Origin: Rhizobium sp. J15
GTDB taxonomy: Bacteria > Pseudomonadota > Alphaproteobacteria > Rhizobiales > Rhizobiaceae
Direction of reading: 5' to 3'
DNA: 64,000 bases
Assembly (NCBI RefSeq): GCF_002531825.1
Contig: NZ_NWSX01000017.1
Location: 1 to 64,000, forward strand
A program made the position numbers and the translations under genes. The notes under the pieces are model-generated. The model had not been told where the DNA came from and made no database searches. It saw only the letters and a program-made list of their open reading frames with translations. This document shows positions 8,085 to 17,420 of the stretch, one piece after another (positions within the stretch are counted from its first letter, which is position 1; each line of letters starts with the position of its first letter).

Positions 8085-8990
8085 ATGATCAGGATCGAAG
8101 GCATTACCGCTTTCGTCGCGGTGGTCGAGGCCGGCTCGGTTAGCGAGGCCGCGCGGCGTCTGCGGCTCTCCAAATCCGTCGTCAGCGAAAGACTGGCGGA
8201 GCTGGAGAAGTCACTCGGGGGGATGCTGCTGCACCGCACGACCCGCAAGCTCACTTTGACGGAGGATGGGACGGCTTTCCTGGAGCGCGCAACGCGTATC
8301 GTGCGCGAGATCGAGGACGCCGCAGCCGCTATGGCGGAACGGCGCGGAACTTTGTCCGGCTCGATCCGCATCGCCGCCCCCGTCACCTTCGGCCGCATGC
8401 ATCTCGGTCCGGCGCTCTATCCCTTTCTCGCCGAACATCGCGAAATCGAATTGACCCTCGATATCGACGATCGCCGCGTCGATGCCGCTTCCGATGGTTA
8501 CGACGCCATCATCCGCCATGGCCCGATCGCCGACAGCCGGCTGGTCGCCTGGAAGCTTGCACCGAGCCGTCGTCTTCTTTGCGCCTCACCGGACTATCTC
8601 GCACGGGAGGGAGTGCCGGCGTCGCTGATCGATCTCAACAGCCATCGCGGCATCTTCTACACCAATCGCGGTGTTGCCGACTGGCGCTTCGAGACCCCAG
8701 AGGGGGCAGTCCTCGTCCGCGCGAAACTGGCGCTCGGCATCAACAACGGGGACATGCTCCGCGACGCCGCCATCGCCGGCCTCGGGATCGCGCTGCTGCC
8801 CGCCTTCATCGCCGGCCCGGCCATCCGCGACGGCCAGCTTGCTGAAATCGATGTCGGTCACAGGCCTGAAGCCGAGTTCATCTACATGGCCCATCCCGAG
8901 GGCCGAAATCCCTCGGCCAAGCTGCGCGCCATCGCCGATCACCTGAAGAAGAGCTTCGGCGACCCGCCCTATTGGGATCCGCCAGGATAG
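8085..8990 (+). CDS. LysR family transcriptional regulator
   Basis: A 301-residue LysR-type regulator. The N-terminal winged helix (about 1-60) reads FVAVVEAGSVSEAARRLRLSKSVVSERLAELEKSLG, followed by LLHRTTRKLTLTEDG, typical of the family. Residues 90-295 form the periplasmic-binding-protein-like effector domain (GSIRIAAPVTFGRMHL through IADHLKK). The pattern is closest to the DsdC/AaeR-like branch that often controls an adjacent divergent oxidoreductase. Its last 22 bases overlap the 3' end of the opposite-strand LysR gene. Confidence 0.92.
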   Translation: MIRIEGITAFVAVVEAGSVSEAARRLRLSKSVVSERLAELEKSLGGMLLHRTTRKLTLTEDGTAFLERATRIVREIEDAAAAMAERRGTLSGSIRIAAPVTFGRMHLGPALYPFLAEHREIELTLDIDDRRVDAASDGYDAIIRHGPIADSRLVAWKLAPSRRLLCASPDYLAREGVPASLIDLNSHRGIFYTNRGVADWRFETPEGAVLVRAKLALGINNGDMLRDAAIAGLGIALLPAFIAGPAIRDGQLAEIDVGHRPEAEFIYMAHPEGRNPSAKLRAIADHLKKSFGDPPYWDPPG

Positions 8991-9862
8991 CTCAGCAGGC
9001 TCATCAGGTTCTCGGTGACGGGCGAGCGATGCGTTTTCAGCATCGCCAGCGCCAGACGCGCGACCGCCGGCGGTCCCTCGATCGGCCGGTAGGCCACACC
9101 TTCGAGCTTGATCTGCGAAATCGAGGCCGGCACGATCGAGACGCCGAGATCGGCCGCTACCAGATTGACGACGGAGGAAATTTGCGGCGCCTCCTGCGCT
9201 ACGGTCAGCTCGAACCCTGCCTTGCGGCAAGCCAGCACGACATCGTCGTAAAGGCTCAACCCCACCAGGCGGGGAAAGAGGATGAAGGGTTCCTTCGCCA
9301 GCGCCGCAAGCGGCAGGCTGTGGTGCAGCGCCAGCCGGTGGCTGGCGGGCAGGGCGATCACCATCGGCTCGTCAGGCAGCCGCCGGAGCCGGATGCCGGC
9401 GGGATCGTCAAGGCTCGGGCGCATGAACGCGGCATCGAGTTCGCCCGCTTCCAGCTTCTGCATGAGCGCCAGCGTATTCATCTCCATCAGCGCCAGCCGC
9501 ACCTCCGGCCAACGCGCGCGAAAGCGGCGGATCGTCGTGCTGACGACGGGATTGAAGGCCGAGGAGGCGGTGAAGCCGAGCGACAGGCGCCCCGTCTCGC
9601 CGCGATTGGCTCTCTGCGCGGCAAGCTTCGCCTTCTCCGCTGCCGCCACCGCGGCCCTTGCCTCGCCGAGGAATGCAGCCCCCGCCGCCGTCAATTCGGC
9701 CCCGTGCGGTACGCGATGAAAGAGTGCTGCCCCCACCTCCGTCTCGAGGTCGCGGATCTGCTGGCTGAGGGGCGGCTGGCCGATGCCGAGCTTGCCGGCT
9801 GCGCGGGTGAAATTGCCTTCCTCCGCCACCGCCAGGAAATATCTGAGGTGCCGCAGCTCCAT
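8969..9862 (-). CDS. LysR family transcriptional regulator
   Basis: A 297-residue LysR-type regulator with the helix-turn-helix MELRHLRYFLAVAEEGNFTRAAGKLGIGQPPLSQQI at the N terminus and an effector domain from about residue 90 (GRLSLGFTASSAF). The QPPLSQQIRDLE recognition helix is of the CatR/BenM-like branch, which often responds to aromatic or carboxylate ligands. The ATG at 9860-9862 was preferred because GGAG lies six bases upstream; two in-frame ATGs just before it have no spacing for one. It is divergent from the MFS gene at 9953 and probably regulates it. Confidence 0.92.
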   Translation of the reverse strand: MELRHLRYFLAVAEEGNFTRAAGKLGIGQPPLSQQIRDLETEVGAALFHRVPHGAELTAAGAAFLGEARAAVAAAEKAKLAAQRANRGETGRLSLGFTASSAFNPVVSTTIRRFRARWPEVRLALMEMNTLALMQKLEAGELDAAFMRPSLDDPAGIRLRRLPDEPMVIALPASHRLALHHSLPLAALAKEPFILFPRLVGLSLYDDVVLACRKAGFELTVAQEAPQISSVVNLVAADLGVSIVPASISQIKLEGVAYRPIEGPPAVARLALAMLKTHRSPVTENLMSLLSYPGGSQ

Positions 9863-9952
9863 CGCCATCTCCAAAACCTATTGAAGTCGTCGGTTTCATA
9901 TATTGGACAAATGGAGGGGCGTCGACTAGATCGGCAGTGGAAGGATGAAGTT

Positions 9953-11583
<1,631 letters not shown>

Positions 11584-11613
11584 CTGGATATTTGGCTGAG
11601 GCTGCCTCCGGGC

Positions 11614-13275
11614 TCAATCCAGCCGGATATAGGGCACTTCCTTCTTCGCCACCTCGTCCAGCGCCTCCTCGTAGCCCGCATCGGCGTAACGCATCACGCC
11701 GAGGGCGGTGTCGTTGGTTAGCGCGTGGTCGAGCCGCTCGTCGGCGGCCTCGGTGCCGTCGGCGACGACGGTGACGCCGCAGCTCGTCATGTAGCCGGCA
11801 TAGCCGCCGCCGCCGGAATGGACGACGACGAGATCGGCCATCGACGAGCAGAGCATCATCGCGTCGATCAGCGGCCAGTCGGCGATCGCGTCGGAGCCGT
11901 CTTTCATCCGCTCGGTCATGATATTGGGATGCGCCATGGCGCCAGCGTCGAGATGGTCGCGCGAAAAGGCGACGGGGCCTTTCAGCTCGCCGCTTGCGAC
12001 CAGCGCATTGACGCGAAGGGCAAGTGCGGTGCGTTCGCCATGGCCGAGCCAGGCAATGCGGGCCGGCAGGCCTTCGAAGGGAATGTGCTCGCGCGCCAGC
12101 CGGATCCAGTTGGTAATGATCTTGTTATCGGGGAACATGTCGAGCAGTAGATCGTCGATCCGGGCGATGTCGCTCTGCTCGCCCGACAGAGCCATCCAGC
12201 GGAAGGGGCCGATCGCCCGGGCAAAGAGCGGTCGGAGATAGGCCTCGGTGAAGATCGGGATCTCGAAGGCGTTGGCGACGCCGCCCTCGCGAGCTTGGGT
12301 GCGGATGAGGTTGCCATTGTCGAAGACCTCGGAGCCGCGTTTCTGGAACTCCAGCATCGCCGTCACATGCTCGACGATCGACGCGCGGCTGGCTGCCATG
12401 AGCTGGCCTTGCCCGTCGTCGCGCAGGCTCTTGACCTGATCGAGGCTCATGCCTTTCGGCACATAGCCGTAGACGAGGTCGTGCGCCGAGGTCTGGTCGG
12501 TGACGATATCGGGCACGACGCCGCGCCTTGCGATCTCGGGATAGACCTCCGCCGCATTGCCGACGAGCCCGACGGAAAGCGCCCGCTTCTCCTTGACCGC
12601 CGCGTCGATCATCTGAAGGGCGCTGTCGAGATCGGGGGCGATCTCCTGGAGATAGCCGATCTGCTGGCGCTTGTGAGCGCGCTCCGGATCGATGTCGATA
12701 CAGAGGATCGCAGCGCCCGCCATGCGGCCGGCGAGCGGCTGCGCCCCGCCCATGCCGCCGAGGCCGGCCGTCAGCACGAACCGGCCGGCGAGGTCGCCGC
12801 CGAAACGCCGTTCGGCGATGCGCATGAAGATCTCGTAAGTTCCCTGGATGACGCCCTGGCTGCCGATATATTGCCAGGCGCCGGCCGTCAGTCCGCCCCA
12901 GCAGATCAGCCCCTTGCGCTGCAACTCGTAGAACACTTCCGCTTTCGCCCATTGCCCGACGATATTGCAGTTCGCCATGATGACCAGTGGTGCTTTCGCA
13001 TGGGTCCGAACAAGCCCGACCGGCTTGCCGGACTGGATGAGCAGCGTTTGGTCTTCCTCCATCTCGGTCAGTGCCTTGACGATGCCCTTGTGCGCCGCCC
13101 AGTTGCGCGCCGCCTTGCCGAGCGCGGCATAGACCACGAGATTGTCAGGATCTTCGCCGACCGAGAGCACATTTTCCAGAAGCCGCAGCAGCGCTTCCTG
13201 CCGCCAGCCCTTGGCCCGCAGCTCCGGCCCGCCGGGGATGGGGAATTTCGGATGACGCGGATTGGCCTTCGGCAT
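11614..13275 (-). CDS. Urocanase-family enzyme, probable thiourocanate hydratase
   Basis: A 553-residue urocanase homologue (NAD-dependent hydratase). Shared family blocks include YAALGKAARNW, LIQSGKPVG, WQYIGSQGVIQGTYE, VLTAGLGGMGGAQP (NAD site), DIVTDQTSAHD and GPFRWMALSG. It differs where true histidine-pathway urocanases are most conserved: the HHGGGVGMG...H-G segment reads HSGGGGYAGYMTSCG at about 486-500. Context decides: it is the last gene of an operon with an ergothionase-like lyase, hydantoinase, carbamoylase and DUF917 protein, and no hutI, hutG or hutF. The expected reaction is hydration of thiourocanate to a thiohydantoin propionate. The ATG at 13273-13275 has GAGGAA nine bases upstream. 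Activity is inferred. Confidence 0.8.
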   Translation of the reverse strand: MPKANPRHPKFPIPGGPELRAKGWRQEALLRLLENVLSVGEDPDNLVVYAALGKAARNWAAHKGIVKALTEMEEDQTLLIQSGKPVGLVRTHAKAPLVIMANCNIVGQWAKAEVFYELQRKGLICWGGLTAGAWQYIGSQGVIQGTYEIFMRIAERRFGGDLAGRFVLTAGLGGMGGAQPLAGRMAGAAILCIDIDPERAHKRQQIGYLQEIAPDLDSALQMIDAAVKEKRALSVGLVGNAAEVYPEIARRGVVPDIVTDQTSAHDLVYGYVPKGMSLDQVKSLRDDGQGQLMAASRASIVEHVTAMLEFQKRGSEVFDNGNLIRTQAREGGVANAFEIPIFTEAYLRPLFARAIGPFRWMALSGEQSDIARIDDLLLDMFPDNKIITNWIRLAREHIPFEGLPARIAWLGHGERTALALRVNALVASGELKGPVAFSRDHLDAGAMAHPNIMTERMKDGSDAIADWPLIDAMMLCSSMADLVVVHSGGGGYAGYMTSCGVTVVADGTEAADERLDHALTNDTALGVMRYADAGYEEALDEVAKKEVPYIRLD

Positions 13276-13331
13276 GGTTGTTCCTCGCTTGGTCTCTACT
13301 TTTCCCTTCTCCTCGCTGGGGCGAAGAGGGA

Positions 13332-13661
13332 TCATTTGCCCGGCAGCGATTCCACATAGGCGAGCGCGCCGTCCAGTAAACGCCTTCTCAGCGCATCGTC
13401 GCCGTAAACGTCCGCCGTGGCCCGGACCCAGCCCTGCATCACCCGCTCGCCCGACAGCATCTGGATCACGCCCGGCAGCGCCAGCGCCCAGCCGTCATTG
13501 CCCCTGCCGAGACGGATCAGCATGCCGTCGCTGCGCGCGCCGCAGAGAAGATTGCCGTTCAGCATGAAGGCCCGGCCGCCGAACATGGATTTTTCGCTGA
13601 GGCCCGGGCGGTCGCCGAGTTCCTCGCGCAGCAGTTCTTCGAGACCGGGATCGCGCGCCAT
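13332..13661 (-). CDS. TfoX N-terminal domain protein
   Basis: A 109-residue protein carrying only the TfoX/Sxy N-terminal domain (EKSMFGGRAFMLNGNLLCGARSDGMLIRLG), as found in many proteobacteria outside competence systems. It starts three bases after the DUF917 stop and is followed 56 bases later by the thiourocanate hydratase, so it is inside the operon. It has no known enzyme function and no step of ergothioneine breakdown is unassigned, so its role is open: a chaperone, a regulator or a passenger. Confidence 0.85.
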   Translation of the reverse strand: MARDPGLEELLREELGDRPGLSEKSMFGGRAFMLNGNLLCGARSDGMLIRLGRGNDGWALALPGVIQMLSGERVMQGWVRATADVYGDDALRRRLLDGALAYVESLPGK

Positions 13662-13664
13662 GGC

Positions 13665-14762
13665 TCAGGCCTTCGTTTCCAATGCATAGCGTGCGATCTC
13701 GATACCCATCGCCTTTTCGACGACGGGATAGACGGTCGGATCGAGCACGCTTGCAGACAGCGGAATGATATCCTTCGGCACATGCAGGATGAAGATCTGC
13801 ATGCCTTCCCTGAGCTGGCCGACGCTGAGCGGCTCGCCTTCCGGTGACAGCGTGGTGATCACGGCGGGGAAGGTGGCAAGCCGCCCGCCATCGGCATCGT
13901 TCACGGCCATGTATTCGTTCATGACGTGCAGCGTCACCGATTTTGCGCCCGAACCGACGATAACCGTGCCGATGTCGAAGGCTTCCTTGGTGTAGACGAC
14001 GTCTTTTCGGGAGATAACGCCCTCGGCGAGGATATGTCCGCCCGTCGTCTTGCAGATCGCGTCGATGACCGCAGACCCGCCGCGCTTCTCCGCCGCGATG
14101 ATTGCTTCTCCGAGGGAGAGCGCCATCGAAATGCCGCCGAGCGCCGCATGGCCGCGCACATAGGAGGCTCTGAGCGGATTGCGGCAGCTGGCGATGAAGC
14201 CGCCGGATTGATCGGCGGCAGCACGCAGCACCGGCGAGATCTTCGCCGTCGCCCCCTTCACCACCAGTTCGATATAACGATTCTCGGCCCTGTTGCCGCC
14301 GACCGCGGTCTGGATCATCGGCTCGGGCGAACCGGCCATGCCGATCGAACCCATGTCGCCGGTGGGATGCGCGCGGATATCGCCGACCGCATCGACCACC
14401 TTGGTGCCGAGGATCGCCGAGGGCAGCCAGCCATTCAGCGTCGAGGATTTGCCGTTCTGGCCGATGATCAGCCCGGAAAGCTTTTCGCCGAGCGCCTCCT
14501 GCAAGAGCTGCACGGCCTTCACATAATCGATGCCCTGCATTTCCCAGGGCGTGGTGGAGGCGGGCGCGCCGATTGCGGCTGCGGTGGCAACCCAGTCGTC
14601 GTCCTTGAGCTCGTCGATCGAGACCAGCTCCGGTTTTCCGACATTGACGGCCGCAAGCCCGAGCATCCGCCCGTGATCGGCCCAGCCGCCGCCGCCGGCG
14701 GCATAGACGGAGCCGCCCTTGACGGCGGCTTCCACGTCTTTCTCAACCAGTATGCGTCCCAT
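13665..14762 (-). CDS. DUF917 protein, probable thiohydantoin desulfhydrase
   Basis: A 365-residue DUF917 protein. The N terminus has the family glycine cluster VYAAGGGGWADHG (about 21-33); other blocks are TTPWEMQGIDYVKAV, GDIRAHPTGDMGSIGMA and the C-terminal DPTVYPVVEKAMGIEIAR segment. DUF917 enzymes are the desulfurising step between thiohydantoin propionate and hydantoin propionate in the reconstituted bacterial ergothioneine pathway, and this gene lies between the enzymes for the steps before and after. Its first 20 bases overlap the upstream carbamoylase gene. The ATG at 14760-14762 starts directly at the conserved domain. The activity is inferred from context. Confidence 0.8.
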   Translation of the reverse strand: MGRILVEKDVEAAVKGGSVYAAGGGGWADHGRMLGLAAVNVGKPELVSIDELKDDDWVATAAAIGAPASTTPWEMQGIDYVKAVQLLQEALGEKLSGLIIGQNGKSSTLNGWLPSAILGTKVVDAVGDIRAHPTGDMGSIGMAGSPEPMIQTAVGGNRAENRYIELVVKGATAKISPVLRAAADQSGGFIASCRNPLRASYVRGHAALGGISMALSLGEAIIAAEKRGGSAVIDAICKTTGGHILAEGVISRKDVVYTKEAFDIGTVIVGSGAKSVTLHVMNEYMAVNDADGGRLATFPAVITTLSPEGEPLSVGQLREGMQIFILHVPKDIIPLSASVLDPTVYPVVEKAMGIEIARYALETKA

Positions 14763-16023
14763 CGGCCTTCTCCCGCTTCGAATCCTTGTCCATCTCGCGC
14801 ACCGCCTCGAACAGCACGGCGGCGCCGAGCGCGATGTCGTCATTATCAGCCCATTCGTCGGCGGAGTGGCTGCGGCCCTCCCGGCAGGGCACGAAGATCA
14901 TCGCCGCCGGCGCCACCTTGGCGATCCAGGCCGTGTCGTGTCCGGCGCCCGACGCCATGCGCCGATGTTTCGCGCCGACGCGTTCGCAGGCGGTTTCCAG
15001 CGTCGAAAGCAGGCCGCCATCGCCCGGTGTCGGCATGTTGTCGGACACTCGGTTCGGCGTCTCGATCGTCACGCCGTAGGCGGTGGCGAGCTTTTCGACA
15101 TGGCCGTCGAGCCAGCGGCAGAAGGCCTCCATGTCGGCGCGGATCTCGGCGCGCCCGTCGATCAGCAGCACGACCTTCGAGGGCACGACGTTGGCGGCAT
15201 TCGGTTCGATCCTGAATTCGCCGACCGTCGCCGCAAAATGCCCCGGCGTCTTGGCCAGCTCGGCGGCGGCGTTGCGAATGTCGAGCACCAGCTGCGATGC
15301 CGCCACCAGCGCATCCGCCCGCCGGTCCATCGGTGTCGTGCCGGCATGATCGGCCCGTCCCGCGACGGTGATCTCGATACGGGTGATGCCGGCGATCGCG
15401 GTGACGATGCCGATATCCTGTCTTTCGGCCTCCAATACCGGCCCCTGCTCGATATGAAGCTCGAGAAAGCCCGCTATATCGGGCCTATTCTGCTGCATCA
15501 GCACATCAGGACTGCCGCCCACCTGCGCTATGCTCTCAGCCAGATCGCGCCCGCCGCTGACGCGCGAAAGCCAGCCCTCCGGCAATTGCCCGGTCATGCC
15601 GCGGCTACCGATGCAGGAGACGCCGAAGATGCTCACCTCCTCGGCAAAAAAGTCGACGATTTCGAGATCGTGGTCGAGCTCGATAGCCTGGTCGCTGAGC
15701 GCGCGGGCCACCTCGAGCGCCGCGATCACCCCGGCAATGCCGTCGAAGCGCCCGCCATCCGGCACGGTGTCGGAATGCGAACCGACCATGATCGTGCCGA
15801 GCCAGGGTTTGCGGCCCGTACGCCGGCCGATCAGATTGCCGGCGGCATCGATCCGGGTTTCCAACCCCGCCGCTTTCATCCGCGCTTCGATATAGGCCCG
15901 CCCTTCGAGAAAGAGCGGCGAGAAGGCCCGCCGCGTCCAGGGATGCCCCGGCTCGGTGATGGCGGCCAGCGCGTCGATATCCCCAGCGATCCGGGCGGGA
16001 TTGACGGGTAGATTGCGGTTCAT
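14743..16023 (-). CDS. M20 family amidohydrolase, probable N-carbamoyl-L-glutamate hydrolase
   Basis: A 426-residue Zn/Mn-dependent amidohydrolase of the allantoate amidohydrolase/N-carbamoyl-L-amino acid hydrolase group. Metal motifs are intact: GSHSDTVPDGGRFDG (near residue 82), FFAEEVSIFG (near 125), ELHIEQGPVLE (near 190) and ASGAGHDTAWIA (near 383). The dimerisation-domain signature GRADHAGTTPMDRR is near 225. In this operon the expected reaction is N-carbamoyl-L-glutamate to L-glutamate, CO2 and ammonia. It overlaps the hydantoinase gene by four bases and the DUF917 gene by 20. Allantoate hydrolysis is a less likely alternative given the neighbours. Confidence 0.85.
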   Translation of the reverse strand: MNRNLPVNPARIAGDIDALAAITEPGHPWTRRAFSPLFLEGRAYIEARMKAAGLETRIDAAGNLIGRRTGRKPWLGTIMVGSHSDTVPDGGRFDGIAGVIAALEVARALSDQAIELDHDLEIVDFFAEEVSIFGVSCIGSRGMTGQLPEGWLSRVSGGRDLAESIAQVGGSPDVLMQQNRPDIAGFLELHIEQGPVLEAERQDIGIVTAIAGITRIEITVAGRADHAGTTPMDRRADALVAASQLVLDIRNAAAELAKTPGHFAATVGEFRIEPNAANVVPSKVVLLIDGRAEIRADMEAFCRWLDGHVEKLATAYGVTIETPNRVSDNMPTPGDGGLLSTLETACERVGAKHRRMASGAGHDTAWIAKVAPAAMIFVPCREGRSHSADEWADNDDIALGAAVLFEAVREMDKDSKREKADGTHTG

Positions 16024-17399
16024 CCGGTTGCCCCTTGGATGATTTGGCGCGCCGGCGGCCGCAGGAACCGGCCGCTGCCGGGCTCGGCCAATACTTTCCC
16101 GCCCTCGGCGATCTTTTCGCCGCGCAGATAGGTGGCCGCGACGGTCCACGGCAGGCGGATGCCGTTGTAGGGGCTCCAGCCGACGACGTTATTGCCGCTT
16201 GCCGACGCGTCATAGACGCTTTCCCGCGGCTCCAGCACGGTGATATCGGCATCCTTGCCCGGCGTCAGCGCCCCCTTGATATGGTCGAGCCGGAAATGCC
16301 TGGCCGGATTTTCTGACATCAGCCGGGCTGCCCATGTCAGCGGAATGCCGCGTTCGATGGCGCCTTTCACGAAAAGCGGCACCATCACTTCGAGGCCGGG
16401 AACGCCGGATGCATTGGCAAGCATATCGGGATTGGTCTTGCGGTTTTCCGACCAGCTGACGTGATCGGTTGAGACCAGCCAGACATCGCCGTCGGCCACC
16501 TTGCGCCAGAGCCTCTCCACCTCGGCGCGCGGGCGGATCGGCGGATTGATCTTCGCCTGGCCGCCGAGGCGCTTCACGTCGTTTTCCTCGTCGAGGGTGA
16601 GGTAATGGATGCAGCATTCGACCGTCGCCGCAAACCCGTCGCGGCGATAGGCGCGGGCGATATCGTAGCCGCGCCCGAGCGAGCAGTGCACCACATGCGC
16701 GGGGCAGCCGGTGTTGGCGCCGGTCTCGAAGATCGTGTGCATCGCCAGCAGTTCGGTGATCGCAGGCCGCGACAGGCCGTGCGCGCGCCAGTCGGTGATG
16801 CCGCTCGCCTTGACCTGCTCCATGTAGCTGCGCACCGCCTCGTCGTCCTCATTGTGCACGCCCGCCGTCAGCCCGGTCGGCGCGATGGCCGCAAAGCAGG
16901 CATCGAGCAGGGCCGGAGGAATGCGCGGAAAACGCTTGGCATCGGTGCCGAAGGTCGAGAACTTGAAGGCCGCGACGCCCGCCTCCACCATCTCGCGGAT
17001 CCGCGCCGGGCCTTCCTCCGGATCGACCGTGCCGTAAAGGGCGAAGTCGACGCGCGCCTGCGGGCCGGCATGGTCGATCTTCCGCTTCACCGCCGCCGCC
17101 GAGCAGACGAGGTTGCCCTCGTCATAGGGCATGTCGACGATCGTTGTTACGCCGCCGGCGGCGGCCGACCGCGTCGACCAGATGAAATCCTCCTGGTCTT
17201 TCTGGGAAAGCGAATGTACCTGCGCATCGATCGCGCCGGGCAGGATCAGCGCTTTGCCGAGCAGATTCCGCTCGCGCGCCGCAGGTGGAGTGCCGAGACC
17301 GACCTCGGCGATCTTTCCGTCGCGGGCGGCGACATAGCCCTCTTCGAGAATGCGGTCCGGCAGTACCACCGTGCCCTGCAGAACGAGATCGAAGTCCAT
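16020..17399 (-). CDS. Dihydropyrimidinase/hydantoinase-family cyclic amidohydrolase
   Basis: A 459-residue metal-dependent cyclic amidohydrolase. The bridging lysine is in AAFKFSTFG (about 146), further ligands are His in AGVHNED and HVVHCS, and Asp in STDHVS. The first metal motif is unusual: D-A-Q-V-H at 58-62 where hydantoinases and allantoinases have D-x-H-x-H, so one zinc-ligand His is Gln. The domain is otherwise complete, including the C-terminal beta-sandwich strand GALTPGKDADITVL. Expected reaction: hydantoin-5-propionate to N-carbamoyl-L-glutamate. It lies 21 bases after the lyase gene and overlaps the amidohydrolase by ATGA. Confidence 0.83.
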   Translation of the reverse strand: MDFDLVLQGTVVLPDRILEEGYVAARDGKIAEVGLGTPPAARERNLLGKALILPGAIDAQVHSLSQKDQEDFIWSTRSAAAGGVTTIVDMPYDEGNLVCSAAAVKRKIDHAGPQARVDFALYGTVDPEEGPARIREMVEAGVAAFKFSTFGTDAKRFPRIPPALLDACFAAIAPTGLTAGVHNEDDEAVRSYMEQVKASGITDWRAHGLSRPAITELLAMHTIFETGANTGCPAHVVHCSLGRGYDIARAYRRDGFAATVECCIHYLTLDEENDVKRLGGQAKINPPIRPRAEVERLWRKVADGDVWLVSTDHVSWSENRKTNPDMLANASGVPGLEVMVPLFVKGAIERGIPLTWAARLMSENPARHFRLDHIKGALTPGKDADITVLEPRESVYDASASGNNVVGWSPYNGIRLPWTVAATYLRGEKIAEGGKVLAEPGSGRFLRPPARQIIQGATG

Positions 17400-17420
17400 A
17401 CCGCTACTCCTCAGCTGAAA

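Noticed and set aside
8972-9952. Long N-terminal extension of the MFS transporter
   Set aside because: The in-frame extension runs antisense through the LysR gene; ATG 9953 has a proper ribosome-binding site and begins the expected protein.
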